In this document: piece by piece, positions 57,401 through 63,400 of the stretch
Position numbering within the stretch: position 1 is the stretch's first letter
Layout of the letters: the number at the start of each line of letters is the position of its first letter
NCBI GenBank assembly: GCA_964017185.1
Contig: OZ024876.1
Coordinates: 16,938,226-17,002,225 of the forward strand
Source of the DNA: Rugalucina vietnamica
Taxonomy: Eukaryota > Mollusca > Bivalvia > Lucinida > Lucinidae
DNA length: 64,000 nt
Reading direction: 5' to 3'
Position numbers and translations under genes: made by a program
The notes under the pieces: generated by a model
Seen by the model: the letters and a program-made list of their open reading frames with translations, nothing else
Databases searched by the model: none
What the model was told of the DNA's origin: nothing

Positions 57401-60400
57401 AGAGTTGGTTAGATTTTGATGACCTTGACCTAATTTTCAAGGTCACGGGTCCATAAAAACTGTTAAAATTAGTTTTTCCAATACGATATCTTGTAAACTA
57501 ATTGATGGATTTTGACCAAACTTGCACAGAAACATTGTTGGGAGGAGGCTCAGAGTTGATAAGATTTTGGTGATCTTGACCTAATTTCCAAGGTCACTAG
57601 TCAAAAACTGTTGAAATTAGTCTTTCTGACGCAATATCTTGTAAACTAATTGATGGATTTTGACCAAACTTGCACGGAAGCATTGTTGGGAGAAGGCTCA
57701 GAGTTGATAAGAGTTTGGTGACCTTGACCTAATTTCCAAGGTCACTAGTTCATAACTGTTGAAATAAGTCTTCAGACGCGATAACTTGTAAACCAATTGA
57801 TGGATTTTGTTCTGACTTGCACAGAAGCATTGTTGTGAGGAGGTTCAGAGTTTATAAGAATTTGGTGATCGTGACCTAATTTTAGACAGGGTCCAAAACA
57901 AGTTTAAACTACCACACCATACAGAACAAGATGGGCATGGTGTCTTCCATAGAAAAACTTCATATCACAAGGTAACTACACTTCAATTACTAAACGGTTG
58001 GGGGGACATAGTTTTCCTCAGAAAACACTGTTTTAATTTCAATTTCTTTGGGCTATTTTGTCATTTATGAGCAGCTTAAATTTTATGCTCAGCTGAGTGA
58101 GCTTGAAAAAAGGTTTATAACCTTGCGACCTGGTCTGTCACAAAACAGCATGTAGAGTCACAGAAGATGACTATAAAAGCTTGAAATCTCTGTTTTTGTG
58201 TATGGAAAAAGCAGGTTTTCTGATGATGCATCTCATCTAATCTGACATTCATCACAAAAACTCACCCATGTAATATACGAGCCGCCTCGTGGGAAAACCA
58301 ACAATGTGGTTTCCGAACAGGTCTGACACAAACCGACCTGTGCAGCTATAGAAGATGGCGAGAAGCTTGAAATTTTGGAGTTAAGTAGAGGAGGAATTGT
58401 ACTATCCGAGTAGCGAAAACAAAGGCGCTGATCAGCTTCGCGGTTACCGCGAAGCTGATCTGCGCCTTTGTTTTCGCCTATGCAGATTGTTGGTTTTCCC
58501 ATGAGGCGGCTCATACAAAGATTTTTATAGCTGCAAAAATTGAAAATTTTCATTAGATTTTTTTTTCATATTTCTAAAAGTTTTGTTGAAAACATTGTTT
58601 GTGGGTCCCTGTTAGAAGCACCTAACTTGTACCCACAATCTATGTTTTGGATCAAAAAATAAGAAAAATAGGTATACCCTATATACCCCAGTTTTACTAT
58701 ATAAAAGTGGGGTTCAAGGGGGTATACTTTTCATGTACATGTTTTCTGGTGTTGATTTCTGGACCATTGAACAGCGCATAAACATATGAGCCTCCTCATG
58801 GGAAAACCAACAATCTGCATAGTCGAAAACAAAGACGCAGATCAGCTTCGCGGTAACCGCGAAGCTGATCAGTGCCTTTGTTTTCGCTACTCGGATAGTA
58901 CAATTCCTCTTCTTCTTAAATCCGAAATTTCAAGCTCCTAGCTCTTTTCTGTGGTTGTACAGGCTGGTTTGTGTCGGACCTGTTCGGAAACCACATTGTT
59001 GGTTTTCCCACGAGGCGGCTCATATTGTAAGTTTGAAGTGTTAGAAATTAGTGATAGTCACCTCTTAATGGAAATAAAAGTTGCGACACAGAGGATCTTG
59101 CCCTTTATTTTTCATGTCTGTGTAAAGCTGATTTACTCAAAAAGAGGACTGAATGATCTCTTCAAAAGAATGCCACTCCAGTGTGGCATTTGGAAGACTC
59201 TGTGCAAATGTCTTGGAAAAAATTGAAATCAAGCTGCACAGGATCAATCAAAGTGGTGCTGTAGCATCAATAATTACCACGAATTTTGAATTGCCTCGAA
59301 TTTCAAAGGTTCTGCCATATGTGATAATTGTCTTGATAGGGGCTTCTATAGTGTATTATTTCACGGACATGTTTTCCTGATGTTTTCAGAATACTCAGAT
59401 CCTGTAAGGACAACCATTTGGAGTGTTATGAAGTAGAATGGTCAAAGCTTGGTAAGTTTCATTTCAATATGGTTGGTTATCTCTGATACATTACAAAAAC
59501 TTGCCCATGCGATATACAGAGATTTTTTAACGAAAAATTGAAAATTGTCAATGGATTTTTATACCCCGCCACTTAAAAAAAGTGCGGGGTATTATGTTAT
59601 ACCCTCCAAAAAAATTTGCGTTCGAGTGTCCATCCGTCCGTCCGTCTGTCCGTCTGTCTGTCCATCCGTCCGTCAGCGTTTCGTTCGTTTCCGGGCTCTA
59701 TCTTGAACATTCATTGACCGATTTTCTTCAAACTTTGTATAGGAGTTCATACCAAGAAAGGAGTGGTCTGGGATTGAAGACGGGTAAATTTCGTCAAATA
59801 AGTACTGAGTTATGGCCCTTGATTTACGTTAAAATTTCGTTTCCGGGCTCTATCTTGAGCATTTATTGACTGATTTTCTTCAAACTTTGTATAGGAGTTC
59901 ATACCAAGAAGGAGTGGTCTGGGATTGAAGATGGGTAAATTTCGTCATATAAGTACAGAGTTATGGCCCTTGATTTACTTTAAAATTTTGTTTCCGGGCT
60001 CTATCTTGAGCATTTATTGATCGATTTTCTTCAAGCTTTGTATAGGAGTTCATACTAAGAAGGAGTGGTCTGGGATTGAAGACGGGTAAATTTCGTCAAA
60101 TAAGTACAGAGTTATGGCCCTTGATTTACGTTAAAATTTCGTTTCCGGGCTCTATCTTGAGCATTTATTGACCGATTTTCTTCAAACTTTGTATAGGAGT
60201 TCATACCAAGAAGGAGTGGTCTGGAATTGAAGATGGGTAAATTTCGTCATATAAGTACAGAGTTATGGCCCTTGATTTACTTTAAAATTTTGTTTCCGGG
60301 CTCTATCTTGAGCATTTATTGATTGATTTTCTTCAAACTTTGTATAGGAGTTCATACTAAGAAGGAGTGGTCTGGGATTGAAGATGGGTAAATTTCGTCA

Positions 60401-63400
60401 AATAAGTACAGAGTTATGGCCCTTGATTTACGTTAAAATTTTGTTTCCGGGCTATATCTTGAGCATTTATTGACCGATTTTCTTCAAACTTTGTTTAGGA
60501 GTTCATATCAGGAAGGAGTGATTTGAGATTCAAGATGGGTAAATTTCGTCAAATAAGTACAGAGTTATGGCCCTTGATTTACGTTAAAATTTTGTTTCCG
60601 GGCTATATCTTGAGCATTTATTGACCGATTTTCTTCAAACTTTGTATAGGAGTTCATATCAGGTAGGAGTGGTTTGGGATTGAAAATGAATAAATTTTGT
60701 TAAATAAGTACAGAGTTATGGCCCATGATTTACATTAAAATTTCGTTTCCTGCCTCTGTTTTGTGCATTTATCTACCAATTTTCTTCAAACTTTGTATAA
60801 AAGTTCAAATCAGGAAGTAGTGGTTTGGGATTGAAGATGGGTAAATTTTATCAATGTATACAGACAGGAGCCTATAATCTCTCCCGGGGCTATCACCTGG
60901 TGTTAGCGTTAGGTTTAGGAAGATAGGGGTCTATTGGCTGTTGTTCCCAGCAGAGATTGCAAGGTATCTGTCAGTTTAATAGGCTTATTTCAAGAAAGCC
61001 TTGTCCTGGGAATTTTTCCAGTATTTAATTCAAAGTGTTTTCTGATAATTATGGTTGAATACTGTTGTATTCCGCAATTTTAATCAACTTCATGTGAAAG
61101 GTGGTGTAAATAGTGCATTATAGTGCATGTTCTGACTTTGAATGTTCTAACATAAAAGTTTGTTTTGCTTGACTGTGGCCAATAAGATGCTGCAGCTGTA
61201 TATTATCCATTAAAATATGTTTACACTAGTCATGTCATGAACTTGAAAATGGCTAATAAAACAAATGATACTGATAGCATTCTGATAAACTCTTCTCTAG
61301 AAATCCAATGCTGGAGAGTTTGCCATCACACTAGGCCTTCACAATACTATAGAGAAAGCTACTAGCTCCGTGAGAAGGTTATATGCTCCTGATACAGAGT
61401 TATGGTCCTTCATTTATGACAAAATTTGGTTCTGCTCTTTATCTTGAGAATTTATTGACAAACATTTTTGCTAAATTAAATTTGCGTGGCGGGGTATCAT
61501 GCATGCCTGCAGCGCTTTTATTATTTATATTTTTCTTATTTTTGCTCAAAACATAGATTGCGGGCACACTTCTAACGAGTACCCACAATCTATGTTTTGG
61601 AGCAAAAATAAGAAAAATAGGTGTACCCCTGCATACCCCAGTTTTGCTATATAACAGTGGGATTCAAGGGGGTATACATGACATGGACTTGTTTTTAGTG
61701 ATGTGAGGTTCATATCTGTATGATAAAAGTTTTCTAGAGAACACTTGTGCCCTGGCATGAGAAAACCACAATTTGGGTTTCTGATCAGGTCAGACACAAA
61801 CTGGGCTGTACAGTCTCAGAAAAATGCTAGATGCTTGAAATTTTGAATGTAAGTTGAAGAGGAAATGTACTATCTGTGTAGGAAAACAAAGGTGCTGATC
61901 AGCTGTGCAGTTACTTCACAGCTGATCAGTGTCTTTGTTTTTGCATATTCGAAAAGCCGGTTTTCTTATGATACAGCTCATTGATTGTTACATAGAAGGA
62001 AAATTATCTTGTTGCCAAAATCTCTCAGATTGTTCTAATACCACAGGCTTTTCGATCCCGCACACAGATATTGGGTACTGGATAGAAGGGCAAGGGCCAG
62101 CCATGATTTATGTTTTGAGCAAAAATAAGTAAAATATAAAAAAAAAAAAATCCAGTAAAAATTATCATTTTTCACAGCTGAAAAATTACTATGTATTGCA
62201 TAGGATTGTTTTCATCTCATCAGTAAAACATGTCCGTGAAATGTATACCCCGTTAACCAAACTTTTATATAGAAAAACTGCGGTTTGCAGGGGTGTACCT
62301 AATTTTCTTTTTTTTTTGCTCCAAAATTTGTATCCACAATGTATGTTTTGAGCAAAAATATTAAAAATATCAGAATTTTCCATGTGAAATTTTCATTTTT
62401 TACAGCTGAAAAAAAAATCTCTGTATATTGCATAGGATTCATCTTACTTATTTCAGCATGTGATCGGTGGACAGTATTGGATACTGTGATTGTGAAGGTT
62501 GAGAAACAGTTACTGGAGGAGAAGTTTGGGGAACTAGTCAAATCATTCAAAGTTCAGACACAGTCATCCAAGAAATCAACAGGTATTGTAAACTTTAAAT
62601 GGGCTATGGCGTGAGTAAACCAACAATTTGGGTTTCCGACAAGGTCTGACACAGACCAGCCTGTACAGTCAAAGTAGCAGGCTTGAAGCTTGAGATTTTG
62701 GATTTAAAAAGAAGAGGGATTGCACTTTCTATGTAGCAAAAACAAAGGCGCTGATCAGCTCTGCAGTGTTGTAATGTTTCTTTACTAATTCACCTTTGTT
62801 TTTGCAAATGCAAATTGTTGGTTTTCCGATGTGGTGGCTGAAATGTTATGTGAATCATTCCAATTCAGAACAGACAAATATTGACTCATCTGTGTCTAAA
62901 GTGTTATAAAAAAGCTATATTTCCTAGTAAGGTCAGAATATCCTATGGTAAGTCACATTGAGGTTCATTTGAGCTGTGACGCGAGGTTTCCGACCAGGTA
63001 TGACACAAACTGGCTGTGCAGTAACAGAAGACTGCTAGATGCTTGCAATTTTGGATATCAGAAGAAGAATTGCACTGTAGTGAAACAACTAAAAACTAAC
63101 AATATTTGATGTAATTCAGGAATGAGTTGCTCAAAACTTTGTTCTTAACATCATCATTAAGCCCTGAACTCTTTAAATAAATGTCGACTTCATAAGCAAA
63201 TACACTGTTATGTTTTGTTGATAAAATGTGAGAATCCTGTTACTTTTTGAAGATAAAATGTGAGAATCCTTTGCATTGCAAAGGAATCTCACATTTTATC
63301 AACAAAAAATAACAGTTTATCTGTAATATTGCAATTTGAAATACTAACGAATCGTTAACTAACAACATCGTTGATTTTGAACAACTTGGCCCAGAAGTCT

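Noticed and set aside
61309-61377. Extra GEN1 exon (AGEFAIT...)
   Set aside because: Phase 0-0 cannot join exon 9 (ends phase 1) or exon 10 (starts phase 1), and reading it in the needed phase gives a stop. It also lies inside a transposon.
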